Below are positions 23,613 through 34,453 of a DNA stretch of 64,000 nucleotides, piece after piece. The notes beneath the pieces are model-generated. The model saw only the letters and a program-made list of their open reading frames with translations, was not told the origin of the DNA and made no database searches. Made by a program: the position numbers and the translations under genes. Position 1 is the stretch's first letter; every line of letters begins with the position of its first letter. Origin of the DNA: Chrysogorgia sp. JL179-B06 (taxonomy: Eukaryota; Cnidaria; Anthozoa; Scleralcyonacea; Chrysogorgiidae). The DNA lies in assembly GCA_035772405.1 (NCBI GenBank), contig JAYKKM010000121.1:1026001-1090000 (forward strand). The letters are read 5' to 3'.

Positions 23613-24295
23613 ACAGTAAGTCTTAACCCTTTACTCCCCAGGCAGTATCTACATACAAATTCTCCTTATTGGTCTACAACCATTTCTTACAGTACTAGTT
23701 GGGAGTTGTTTTAAAGCAGGTTCACCTGTCGTGATCATTTCCTTTATTCTCGTCATCGATGAAGTTAGGTGCTGATTACTCTTGGGACATAAAGGGATAA
23801 GTATATGATATACATGTACCAGGGCATTCAAAACATCTTACAGCAGCTAGTCGTAACCGAAAGCTGGTCGTCTGTATATACAGTATAGAACATTGATTCC
23901 TATTTCCTGCATGAAAATTGGTTATTCAAAGCAGTGATTCTGATGTTTTTGAATTTTAATATCACATGAAAACAATCTACAGTACAGTACTAATGTAGAA
24001 GCACTGATCAATATCATGTGGAAGCTAAAAGTACAAGTATACTATTGAAGCAGAAACAATTTTCTTGCTTAAACATTAATGCTTGAGAAAGCAATCTTTG
24101 CTTGAACAATTTTCCTGCAGCAGTACATTCACATGTGTTGAGGCATGTACATTAAAAATGCAGTTCTGATGAAACTATTATTACATGAAGTACCCCATAC
24201 TTTAGCCGCAACTGGCACATCACGTGACGTCAGCGGTCACCCACTGTCAGCAATTGCACTTTTGGCTTTTTGCATGCAAATGCCAATGCGCTGAA
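23613..24295 (+). other. Duplicated intron region and spacer
   Basis: 23613-23960 matches copy A 5213-5550. 23961-24180 is private to copy B, with no gene seen. 24181-24295 matches the sequence before the copy A hAT start, including CACGTGACGTCAGCGG. Confidence 0.5.
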
Positions 24296-25639
24296 ATGAA
24301 GCGTGTAAATGTTAATAAAGACCAATCTGATGATTCTCATCATGATCAGTCTGACTCTGACCACTCATGAAACTAGTAAATGTAATGAAGCGACGACAAG
24401 TAAAGTTGCCACGAAAAAGAAGTACGAGCAGAAGTTTCTCTATTCATGGTTGAGTGATGTAGAATTGTCGAATAAAGAAAGAACAAGCAAGCTCGCTGAT
24501 AACTTTCTTATTAGGATCCCAAGCGAAGTCTGCACAAATGGAGATCAAACTATGTTCGTTCATCACAGGAAAAAATCTACCTATCAGTATCGTGGGAGAT
24601 TTATCGCTGCTGCTGCTGAAAGATCTTTTTCCCTCAGACGAAGTCCTTCATCGAGTTATGTTGGGAAAACAAAAAACGACTAGTGTGATTCGCCAGGTTC
24701 TGGGATTTTATTCAATACAGCACTGTGTTGCCAAGCTAAAGGCAAACACGTTTCCATTGATTATAGATAAAAAAATCGATCGATCTATCAATACTTGGAG
24801 TCTACTTTGATGAAAAGAATTTTAGACTTGAGACTATCTGATTGATTTGGTACCATTACCAAATGGGGCGGCTACCGCCATTTATAATAGCCTGAAAGAG
24901 AAAGGGATTCCAATGAAGAATGTCATTGGCTTCTGCGCAGATACCTGCAATGTACCACTCTGTTTCCCAAATGCTGATGAGTGATTATCCGTGGATTATG
25001 GCCGTCAAGTGCTCTTGTCATTTAATTCATTTGTGCAGTTTCTATGCCTCGAAGAAGCTTCATAAATCCGTGGAAGATCTATGTAGAAATATATTTTCAC
25101 ACTTTAATATGTGAAAAAGAACTGAAAATCTTGCGCCCAGGTAAGTACATAAGAAGTGACTTTACTATATGCTGAATTTCGACTAGGTGTATATGTTGTG
25201 CGAAACTTTTCTTTTGTATATACAAACTGAATAGTTTTCTTTGTTACACACAGCAGAACATAGGACAACTGAAAAAAGTTACATTCAAAACATTTACGCC
25301 TAAGGTACTTAAATTGTGTAATTTTTAATATATTTAAATATCCAATTTTAATTATTTGTAATTTGTTAAACTGTAGGTCAGACTAGATGGCTATCAATGA
25401 AATTGTGTGTAAAGAGAATTCTGGAGCAATATACAGCATTAAAGATTTACTTTACTGGTGTGGCACTGATCACACACACACCAACGATTCAATACTAGCA
25501 AGTTTGAAAAACAAGTTCATTAAATCATATCTGGAGTTCATGGACTTCAATTTGGGCAGGTTTGTTTTGATTTATACATTATTGTTAGAGTGTTTTGTCT
25601 GAGTTGGTCAAACTACATTCTTTATTGTGTGATATTGAT

Positions 25640-25850
25640 TCTTACTCCAACCACATGTATGGCTGTGCGTCGTTATTAAGAACGAGTGTAAATGACAAAT
25701 TGCAAAGTGAAAAGGTGGTAAATTGCCAAGATTTTTAGTCACGAAATACTAACGTTTCGAGCCTAGGCGTCCATCAGAGTATGACCTTTAAAATTGAAAG
25801 TAATACGACTGGAAAAACGGGTCTTAGATAAAATAAGTAAGGTCATGGAC
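25640..25850 (-). ncRNA. Candidate hammerhead-like motif of a Penelope-type remnant
   Basis: On the minus strand (about 25795-25740) the sequence has CTGATGG, a self-complementary GCCTAGGC stem and CGAAACGTTAG, resembling the CUGAUGA - stem II - GAAA core of hammerhead ribozymes found in Penelope-like elements. GTCA and TGAC flank the core and could form stem I. The expected A after CUGAUG is G and stem II is imperfect, so activity is doubtful. No reverse transcriptase is adjacent. Confidence 0.3.
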
Positions 25851-26386
25851 ATGGTTACTGATCGATGGTAAAAAAGGAAGCAAATTACTTACCATTTCGT
25901 GATGGAGCCCTTGACGATACTACTTAAGGTTAGGCATAATAATCGCAGCGATAGAATATCCGAGAATATAGTAAAAAGTAGAATGTTGCGTAGACAGTGT
26001 TTGTGACACAGTCATATAACAATTAGAGCTTTTAAATTGGAGTATGTATATATTTGGAGTCTCGCTACCTTTCACTGCCTGTGGGCATAAATCGACAAAT
26101 CATATTGATTCAATATGCCAACATGTCATATAAGACGACAAAATCATCAAGCGTTAAAGATTGGCAGTGTACTATAGCAAGGCAGTTCTTTCGCTAAACT
26201 GCAGATTGCAAGTGTAACGTCTATTAGTGAAGTGAGTTTAACAATAAAGCAGGTTTATTTGTTATTTATATATATCCGAGCGCTGGTGCAGTCTACGACC
26301 ACTGCCATGCTCACTGCCATTGCCATTGAGGAGTTTTTCTTTGTGAGCGCTCAAACTTGCCATGACAACAACAGAAATGACAGCTT

Positions 26387-26557
26387 CGGCTACACGAGCC
26401 GGGTCAAGTCAACCCGTGTTTACATGAATATATTAACAAAAATTTCACACCTTGACACGCCGCCAACCCAGTCGACCCGGCTGTCGTGTAAACGCTAACA
26501 GGAGTTTATTCGTGGACGGGTCGACCCGGGTTGGGCTCGTGTAAACGGCCTCTAGAT
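26387..26557. repeat. GC-rich inverted repeat
   Basis: GGCTACACGAGCCGGGTC on the left is partly complementary to GGGTTGGGCTCGTGTAAACG on the right, with CGACCCGG motifs between. It resembles a small MITE in the copy B-specific insertion. Confidence 0.4.
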
Positions 26558-27002
26558 TATATATTTTGTGTAAAAGGTTAATTTTGACGAAAGGTCTCCA
26601 CTAAAAATGTTTCCAATATATAAGTTACCACAGCTTTCAATTACAAAATTTTCAAAACGACTGTAAACATTAACCCTTTAATCTATCATGTAGCCGATTT
26701 TCAAGCTAAGATTTTACCTAACAACTACATTAGACGTCAAAACAAATCACAACCGAAATCACTACCACGAGACGCACAGTCAACTGCCTTCCGAATTGAT
26801 GTAAACACTGACTCATTGCCTTTCTGGTCTGGTTGTCTGTAATTTGTCCTGATTGTCGACAAAATTAACAAGTAAGAACATTTTAATAGCGATTTAATAC
26901 AATTCTTGTGTAAAAACACCAAACAAAACACCCACTTTACTGTTAAACTCGCTTCACTAATAAACTCGCTAGTTCGCTCAGTGGCGTGGCGACTGGGGGT
27001 GT

Positions 27003-27402
27003 GCGTGCGTGTGGGGGGGGGGGGGGGATGTGACACCCCCCAATAATTCTAAATAGCAAAAAGTTGGTCACACAAGGGATTGCTGCTGGCCAAAATAAAA
27101 ATGGTGACAGAAAAAAAAGCTAAAATTTGTTTTTTTTATCAATTATCGGTCAACAGTTGGTCAATAAAATTTGTTTTTTTTATCAATTGTCGGTCAACAG
27201 TTGGTCAATAGCACTCAAATAAACAATAAGATGTTTTTGCCTAACTGCCTTATCTTTTTTTGCGCAACACCTAAATACGCTGTTTATACATTACAATTTT
27301 TTCGATCAATTCTCGCTTTTCCCCCTGTCTGATTCGAAAATTTTCACAAAAAACGCAAAAAGTTGGTCACTATCATATGACACCCCCCCCCCCCCCCCCC
27401 CA
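27003..27402. repeat. Poly-G / poly-C bounded block with tandem repeat
   Basis: A G run of about 15 at 27013-27027 and a C run of about 19 at 27383-27401 bracket the block, and TGACACCCCCC and AAAAAGTTGGTCAC occur near both. Inside, a unit of about 44 bases with CGGTCAACAGTTGGTCAAT is repeated in tandem at 27122-27210. No gene is present. Confidence 0.7.
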
Positions 27403-27689
27403 ATCGTGATTCCTTCGCCACATCCCCAAGTTCGCTGTTAAACTCGCTTCACGTTACGGCTCCCTGTGATAATGCACAAGTATTTATTTTAAGTTGCCAC
27501 AAGTTCTCCCAAACGATATTATCAAATTCATAGCAAACGATATTATATTCTGAAATAAGTAATATTCTACATCGCTGCCGTAACTTAGCATATTTTGACA
27601 ACTTTCCCATTTCTTCGAACTGCAACATAACTTGTGTCAAACGACGCCAAACTTCGGAAATAAACGACATATTCCGAAATGCGATTGCG

Positions 27690-27834
27690 GTTAATATTGC
27701 GGTTAGGTTACGCGAGGTTGAACCGCGGACCGACCGAGGATCGACTTCGATTGAACCGGAGATGAACCCAGGTTGAACCGCGGATGAACCCCGGTTAACC
27801 GCGGTTTCTGTTAGGTTATTTCTAGGCAGTACTG
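27690..27834. mobile_element. MITE fragment with CAGTACTG right end
   Basis: The right end GTTAGGTTATTTC and CAGTACTG followed by TA matches the family at 29108-29392. The interior repeats GGTTGAACC and CCGCGG palindromes. The left terminal repeat is not found, so this copy is truncated or rearranged. Confidence 0.55.
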
Positions 27835-29105
27835 TATCTTGGTATCTTGGCAACAGATACATTGGACACTATCAGAGAAGAATGTGGAAATAATGATCGA
27901 GTGCAGAGAGTTTTTGATCGCAGCTGTTAACCAAATCGAAGGCCGATTTAGTGATTGTCATAAACTAGATGTGCTTGCCTTTCACCAGCTACTGCTTACA
28001 ATTTGAAGATTCCATCATTGAGTGGACTAGATGAGAAGATGCCTTTCCTTGCCGAAGTCGCTGATTTGCAGAAAGTAGATCAGGAATGGAGAAATCACTC
28101 AATCTCACTGCTGAGGAGTACTGGAAAGAGAACAGCATCAGATGAACTTGGTTAAAGTGGTGAACGTTCTGCTGTCTTTGCCATACTCCAATGCTGCACT
28201 TAAGAGTGTTTAGCCAACTAAAATTGATCAAAACAGATCATAGAGCCAATCTCAAGCAAGAACGTTTACTTGCTCAGTTGACAACGAAGATGACTCTTGA
28301 AATCCAACGCATTAGAAAAGCTACAATCTGTAAAGCTTGAATTTCACCTTTATTTGAATACGGTAATTTCAATAAGTTACAAATTAAACTTCTTTACATG
28401 AAAGCCGTATTATTAAAAATATATAAATTGCTATCTAACAGTAATTATTTCAACTAACTTAATACAAAAATAAATATTTTTACAATTTTGAATTTTTAAA
28501 AAAAATGTATTTAGAAAAATAAAGATTGAATTAGCTGACAATTTCCGTGTATGCACATAGTTTATTTTTGAATTCATGTTTATTCTGCAAGAGCTTAAGC
28601 TCATTTGGTTTTGCACCTCTTAGGAAAAACTTTTCTTACAATACTCCGTTTTTGGAATACGAGTAATAATTAAATTATCATCACTTTCTCTTAACCTTTT
28701 TGGAATACGAGTAATAATTAAATTATCATCACTTTCTCTTAACCTTTGCCTATATGAGTTAATTTCATCACTTTTCATAAACATTTGGCTAAGGTAGTCA
28801 GGTACAGTGCCACTAATGATATTATTCATAATAACACATATCCTCTTACTTCTTCTGACAGACAGTTGATCCCAGTTTAATTGATTTAGTATATCGCTTA
28901 ACCTGACATCGTATCCTTGAAAAGTAATAATGCGAGCCGCACGATTTTGCAGTTTTTGTAATTTGCTGGAAAGGCCCTCATTCAAATTTGCACATATGGC
29001 ATCACAATAATCAAATATTGGCAAGATAACTGAATTGTAGATGACCAACAATATGTTATTCGGAACAAATTTTCGTGCTTGCTTCAGGCAGTTTATGGAG
29101 CGACC

Positions 29106-29394
29106 TACAGTACTGCTCAGAAATAACCTAACACTGCGTTCGCGTTCGGAACTAGTTCTGAACGAGTTCGGAACGCGTTCAGAACACCATTGTGACTTCG
29201 GTTAAAAGGTTAATCGGAAAAGTTCGTTAATTTCCGACTTTAGCAAACTGCTAAATGGGTTTAACTTGATCATTTGATTGCTGGACTGGTTATGGTATAT
29301 GTTCATTAGACGAGATTAAAACAGAAAGTATATTGTTCGTTAGGGACGCGTTCGGAACGCGTTTTTCGTTAGGTTAATTCTGAGCAGTACTGTA
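29106..29394. mobile_element. MITE with CAGTACTG ends and TA duplication
   Basis: The element 29108-29392 is flanked by TA (29106-29107, 29393-29394). Inverted ends read CAGTACTGCTCAGAAATAAC on the left and the matching complement on the right. The interior repeats GTTCGGAACGCG-like palindromes. The site in copy A (about 9330, GACCTACTATTTTAC) is empty with one TA. TA duplication and CAGT ends point to a Tc1/mariner-type transposase as mobiliser. Confidence 0.88.
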
Positions 29395-29630
29395 CTCTTT
29401 TACTAATATGATTAATTTGTTCGTGTCAAGCTAAATTATCATCTAAAAATACCCCCAGGTGCTTGGCAGTCGTTACTCTCTTTATTGGTTGGTTGTCAAA
29501 TTTTAGAGATGAAACACGGCCTAAATTAGACAATCTAAATTCTGAACCGATAAACATGTATTCTGTTTTCAATACATTTGAACTAAGTTTGTTAGAAAGC
29601 AGCCATGTTTTTACATTATTTAGGTCAGAA

Positions 29631-30274
29631 TTAAGGTCACAAGATCCCTCTGAATACATTTTTAATACCATACAATGTAACAATTAACCCTTACAACCAT
29701 TTGATAGAACATATGACAAATAATATTTCCACACAAAAAGTTTGCATAAATTATGCTAATTAGCTGTCAAAATGGCCGCCGATTGGTCAAAATCGGGATA
29801 TACTTCAAACAAGATTTCTTAGGCAGTTTTAAAGGTAAGGTCCTGAACGTTTCTGAGTTTATAGCTTATATACTAAGGCATATTCTGGTGGTAGCATTTT
29901 CAATATAAACTTTCAGCTATTTTCTGACATGCTTTTTTCTTTTTTTTTCAATTTCCACCACCTAAATTATATTAATTATATCAGATAATTCAACAAGTAT
30001 GAATCAGATTCAAAATTCCTACCACCATTCCCTAGATATTCCTGTTAGGAGGCTGTGGTGAAAATGAGGGAGAAATAGTTTTTGGAAAATGGCAAATTTG
30101 TTTGAAGTATATCCCGATTTTGACCAATCGGCGGCCATTTCGTAATTAGCGTAATTTATGCAAACTTTTTGTGTGGAAATATTATTTGTCATATGTTCTA
30201 TCAAATGGTTGTAAGGGTTAATTGTTATATTGTATGGTATTAAAAATGTATTCAGAGGGATCTTGCTACCTTAA
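29631..30274. mobile_element. Long-TIR MITE with TTAA duplication
   Basis: The element 29635-30270 is flanked by TTAA at 29631-29634 and 30271-30274. The arms are near-perfect inverted repeats of about 180 bases, beginning GGT then CAAGATCCCTCTGAATAC (left) and its complement. Copy A has one TTAA in an empty site (CAGAATTAACTTTTTG, near 9568). TTAA targeting is typical of piggyBac and Kolobok superfamilies. About 270 bases of AT-rich spacer separate the arms. No coding. Confidence 0.9.
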
Positions 30275-31320
30275 CTTTTTGTTGAAGGTCAATTGTTGAT
30301 TTTGAAGCAGCACTCAGTGGTATCGTCAGCATACATGCGCGATGTTGTACAATGAAGACTCGCAGGGAGATCGTTGATATATATAAAAAAATAGTGGTCC
30401 TAAATAGATCCTTGTGGTACACCACAGGTCAATTTTCTAGGTTTTGACATGCAGTTTCCCACAACACATTGCTGCTTCCTATTTGATAGATATGACTCAA
30501 ACCAATTGAGAGTACAACACCATAGTATTTTAGTTTTTGTAATAAGATATTATGAGAAACAGTATCGAATGCCTTTGCCAGATCGAGAAATACAAGGTTC
30601 ATCAGGCCTTCATCGATATTTAAATACCACTCATTGGTAGCATCTAACAGAGCTGTAACCGTAGAGTGTAATGAACGGAAGCCTGATTGATGTTTTTGCA
30701 ATAATTTATGTTCAGTTAAATAACCATAAAGTTGGCAATATTAATATGCTCAGGAGTCACCCGCATTTTTCTCAATTTGTGAGTGATAGTATCTTGATTT
30801 AGCCTCTTTGACTTTATTAGTAACTAAATTTCTCGTTTTCTTAAAACTAATCCATAGATTAGCATCGTTCGTTAGGATTGCCCGCTTTTTCAATTTATCA
30901 CGATCAATAATCATTTTTCTTATTTGTGGTGTAATCCAAGGTGATTGTTTATTTCTGACTCTTCTGCTTCTTATTGGGGCATGCACCGTCAGCAATAGTT
31001 GTAAACAATTCCTGCCAAGTTTCTAGCATTTCATCCCAAGGTACTTCTTTAAGATCAGAAATGAAAGATTCGGCATTGAAATTTTTGAATATTCTTGTTG
31101 TTACATACTTGTGTATTTTTTGTTGGAATTGCAATTTTACGAATCGCATATACCAAACTATGGTCACTTATTCCAATGTGAGCAACTCCTGAGTGTATGA
31201 TTCGTGAAGGATCATTTGAAAAAATCACATCAATCAGTGTTTTTAACAAATAAGTTACTCTTGTTGGTTCTTCAATCAATTGTGTTTGCTGGAATGTTTC
31301 ACTGATCTGCTTTAGTTGGT

Positions 31321-31629
31321 TTAATTAGCCACTTCAGAAACTGCACGGACTGGGTACGAATTAACGCGCGTGCGGAGTTGCGGGACGTACAGTGAAATAG
31401 ACAAAGGAAATATCGTAGGTAACTGATTCCTAGCAAGCCTTTCTCCACCAACAAAGTGTTTACCACAGATCCTTGTGCTTGAAGAATTTCTAAGATTGTC
31501 ATTCCTGATGAGCCTTGCATATTCCTTTCGAATTGCTTCATCTGATGGTATTGTGTGGACTTTTAAACTCCCAGAGTTTCTCCAGTTGTTAGTACAAATG
31601 GGTACAAAGCAATTCCATTCAAGAACCAT
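31321..31629 (-). pseudogene. THAP zinc-finger domain frame, outward-facing
   Basis: The frame starts MVLEWNCFVPICTNN and contains the C2CH pattern of THAP domains: Cys-x3-Cys early, a central aromatic/basic region (SDEAIRKEYARLI), then RICGKHF and the terminal LPTIFP box. The frame runs outward into the left TIR. In THAP-type transposases I know, this domain is the N-terminus of the transposase, yet here it lies on the opposite strand to the transposase body at 31674-33515. That suggests an inversion of the first exon or a separately transcribed THAP gene. Confidence 0.75.
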
Positions 31630-31673
31630 GATTTATTGTTTAAAAACGAATAGAAATGGTAGTTTGGTAACCT

Positions 31674-33515
31674 TTGTGGTCAAAGAACATTACGCCTCAT
31701 AAACAAATCACGAAGCATGTTTTAGAGCCTTCTAAATCGCTGAAGAGAACTGCCACTGGGAAAATAACAGCGTCCATTGACAGAACCAACGAAGAGCCAA
31801 CATGTGAAGAGGCTGCTGAGACATGTACAGACAGCACGTTTTCTGACGATAGCTTGCAAACGACAGCTGTGGAGGTTATTCAAGAACAGCATTCTGAAAA
31901 AGAATTTCTCCTACAAGAAGTAGAAAGATTAAAGGCAGAGCTACAGGAGCAACATATAAACAAGAAAATGAACCTTTATTTAACATTGACCATTACAAGA
32001 ATAGTGATCAAGATATTTCTTTTTATACTGGTTTTCCAAACTATGGAACATTGCTTCAATATTTTAGAACCTACTTTGGGTAATATTAGCTGTGGAAACT
32101 ACACTAGAAAGCAGTTTGACCTGTTGGAGCATGAGCGGTCTGGGAGGCATCGCAAATTATCACCATCGCAAATTATCACCATGGCAAGAATTCACCATGG
32201 TTCTGATGCTTGGGTTGTTTGCAAAAGACCTTGCCCATCTCTTCCGCATATCAGAGAGTTCAGTTTCAGAGATATTCCGGGCCTGGGTACGGTTTATGAG
32301 AGCAGAACTGGAACCAGTGTGTATTATTTGCACGTGTACTTCTAGTACGTATTCCATATAAGGAAGTGACCGACGAGCAAATAGAAGGCATTAACGAACA
32401 AATACATGGTACTCGTACCAGCCCACTGGATGTGGGATTATTAACACGTTACGATATGTTCGATTATCCACTCTTTTTAAGAAAACTACGTTCGCTAGCA
32501 GGATAAGCTGCACGCATATTGTAAACAGATAATTTATCTTTGTTTTAATATATATTGTAGCTTTGGGAGTTGATTATTTCTCAAGAAAACGCTCGTCGAA
32601 GACAGCCGTGTTTTTGTTTACAAGATGGTATCCGTATTAGGAAAATTATATTTTGGCATGTTCGATATCTGCGCTTTTAAAGAGAACTAAGTTAGCTACA
32701 GGGATAAAGCTGTACGTATGTTGTAAATAGATAATTTAACTTTCCTTTGATATATTCTATAGCTTTGGGGGTGGTTTATTTCTCAAGAAAACGTTTGCCA
32801 AAGGGTTAGGACCTTTGTTGTTTTGGGGTATGAGGTTTGAACGTGTAGCTATTTGCTCGTTAATTCACTCTATTTGCTCGTCAATGCCTTCATTTGCGCT
32901 TCCTTATAAGGAATACGTACTAGATACCCCTATCATTATTTGGCACCAAAGGGGCAAATCAAGTACTTCATGCCACCTGTGTTTAAGGAGTTCTACCCTG
33001 ACTTGCTATCCATTTTTGACTGTACTGAGATTTTCATGGAACACCCTTCTGGGTTGGATAACCAGTCTACTTGTTATTCCTACAAATCCCACAGTACCAT
33101 GAAAGGGCTTATTGGTATAACACCAAATGGGGTAATTTCATTTGTAAGCGATCTATAAAGTGGGTCCATCAGTGACCCTGATATAATCAACAAATCTGGA
33201 TATCTCGACAAACTGAACAAAGGTGATTGTGTTATGGCTGACAAAGGCTTCGCCATTCAGGATGACCTTGCTTCTGCTGGTGCTCGCCTTGTCATGCCAA
33301 ACTTCCTCAAGTCACGCAATCAGTTTGCAAAATCAGAAACTGAACACAACAAGAAAATTGGAAGCTTAAGGATACATGTTGAAGATTGCATGGAGAGATT
33401 AAAGAACTGGCACTTTTTTGACAGACCAGTGCCTATTACCTTGCATGATATTGCACCAGACGTGTGGATCATTGTAGCTTGTTTTTCAAACTTTTTGCCA
33501 CCACTAATTACTTAA
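31674..33515 (+). pseudogene. ISL2EU transposase body (coiled coil, HTH, DDE_Tnp_4), interrupted
   Basis: An acidic region with a coiled coil (EFLLQEVERLKAELQEQ) is followed, in a shifted frame, by HYKNSDQDISFYTGFPNYG and then LSPWQEFTMVLMLGLFAKDL and ISESSVSEIFRAWVRFMRAE, an HTH_Tnp_4-like block (31965-32330). A 582-base insertion (32342-32923) splits the DDE domain. It resumes with GQIKYFMPPVFKEFYPDL and FDCTEIFMEHPSGLDNQ (first Asp), GITPNGVISFVS, stop at 33157, GSISDPDIINKSG (second Asp), VMADKGFAIQDDLA and LRIHVEDCMERLKN (Glu). The catalytic residues are legible but the gene is dead. Confidence 0.85.
32342..32923. mobile_element. Nested inverted-repeat element inside the ISL2EU transposase
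   Basis: The ends are inverted: CTAGTACGTATTCC at the left and GGAATACGTACTAG at the right, with further complementarity (GAGCAAATAGA and complement). Inside, a segment of about 105 bases is present twice (about 32495-32600 and 32695-32805), sharing ATAGCTTTGGG and TTATTTCTCAAGAAAACG. ATTATTTG(G)CAC near both flanks may be a target duplication. Confidence 0.7.
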
Positions 33516-34453
33516 ATAATTAAATACAACTGTGTGCTATAGAATCCTGCTTAAAATCCCTTTGGGCTTATAAGTTATTATTGAAAGAGATGGATTTATA
33601 ACAGGGTAAAATATTACACTATTTTTACTATTACTTGCAAATGTTTTTAGTAACTAGGTAGTTTTATATCGAGGGCTAGAAATGGAAGCTAGGTGGCTTA
33701 TAAGTAGGGCTTCTAAGTAGGTACTACAGCATTCGATAGGTATCATGTAAACTTTTAAAATATATATACTATACCAATTTGGCAATTTTATTATTGTGTG
33801 ATTCACTTAAGATTGTCGACTAAACCTTGTTTTCATTTGGTCACTACTGTCGCATTGGTGTCATAGTGGTTGATGTAATATAGTCTCGATCTATCTCTGC
33901 AATCAGTAAGGACTGCTTTGCAATTTGCATACAGCAGAAAAAATACCAGATAGATGCAGACTATTTTACATTGGCCACCATGACTTGGTTGCAACAGTGC
34001 AACCAAATAGGAATCAGACTCAATATAATAATTTATTATAATATATAATGTGCATATTTACAGACTACAGTAGCTACTGAAATGATACAGTATCATTTAC
34101 TATAAAAATTAAATTTTAGCTTTGAAATTACTTGATCAATTATGTACAATTTATAAAAAATAGTAATTCCATCCCAATTAGTTTTCATTGTTTGTGCATA
34201 AGGAAAAATACAACAATGTGGTATTTATGTCAGACAACCGATAAGTTCATTTCCAACAGAAAACTAGTTGAGGTGAAATTAAAAGGATTTAACACTTGCT
34301 TTTCAAGAATTGATAAATAATTGCATGAGTGTAATTCTTGTTAAGTTAGAAAACGTTTATTTGAGACATGTATTTCCAGAAATAGTTTACCCCAGAATCT
34401 TGACTGGTAGTGTTCGATAGAAAAGATGTTCATTTTCCTACAGTGTAGTTAGC
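33516..34453. other. Spacer between ISL2EU transposase and nuclease genes
   Basis: AT-rich 3' flanks of two convergent genes. A GGTTGCAACAGTGCAACC palindrome lies near 33988. No gene is supported. Confidence 0.5.

Larger units (their letters stand above)
24296..28340 (+). pseudogene. hAT-type transposase-like gene, copy B (broken)
   Basis: Matches copy A but lacks about 137 bases that encode the Cys-rich finger: the frame jumps from WLSDVE to the segment after the finger. It keeps IPSEVCTNGDQTMF, HSVSQMLMSDYPW and CHLIHLC. The intron equivalent to 7454-7695 is at about 25141-25378, and the next exon has WLSM followed by Lys where copy A has a stop. The middle exon is replaced by a 2.3 kb insertion (about 25570-27837). 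The C-terminal dimerisation block (28160-28230) is eroded. Confidence 0.75.
16474..30660 (+). repeat. Segmental duplication, copy B
   Basis: Counterpart of 1975-9942 (gene order and orientation as described there). It has private insertions: a MULE-like element (18480-19853), a LINE (20144-23612), a 2.3 kb composite insertion (about 25570-27837), a TA-flanked MITE (29108-29392) and a TTAA-flanked MITE (29635-30270). It lacks the MULE-like element of copy A. The LINE continues past the right boundary. Confidence 0.9.

Noticed and set aside
33700..34440. CRISPR-like or prokaryotic mobile features
   Set aside because: No regularly spaced repeats anywhere in the window; the gene content is eukaryotic. 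The YqaJ-type domain is explained by the ISL2EU element.
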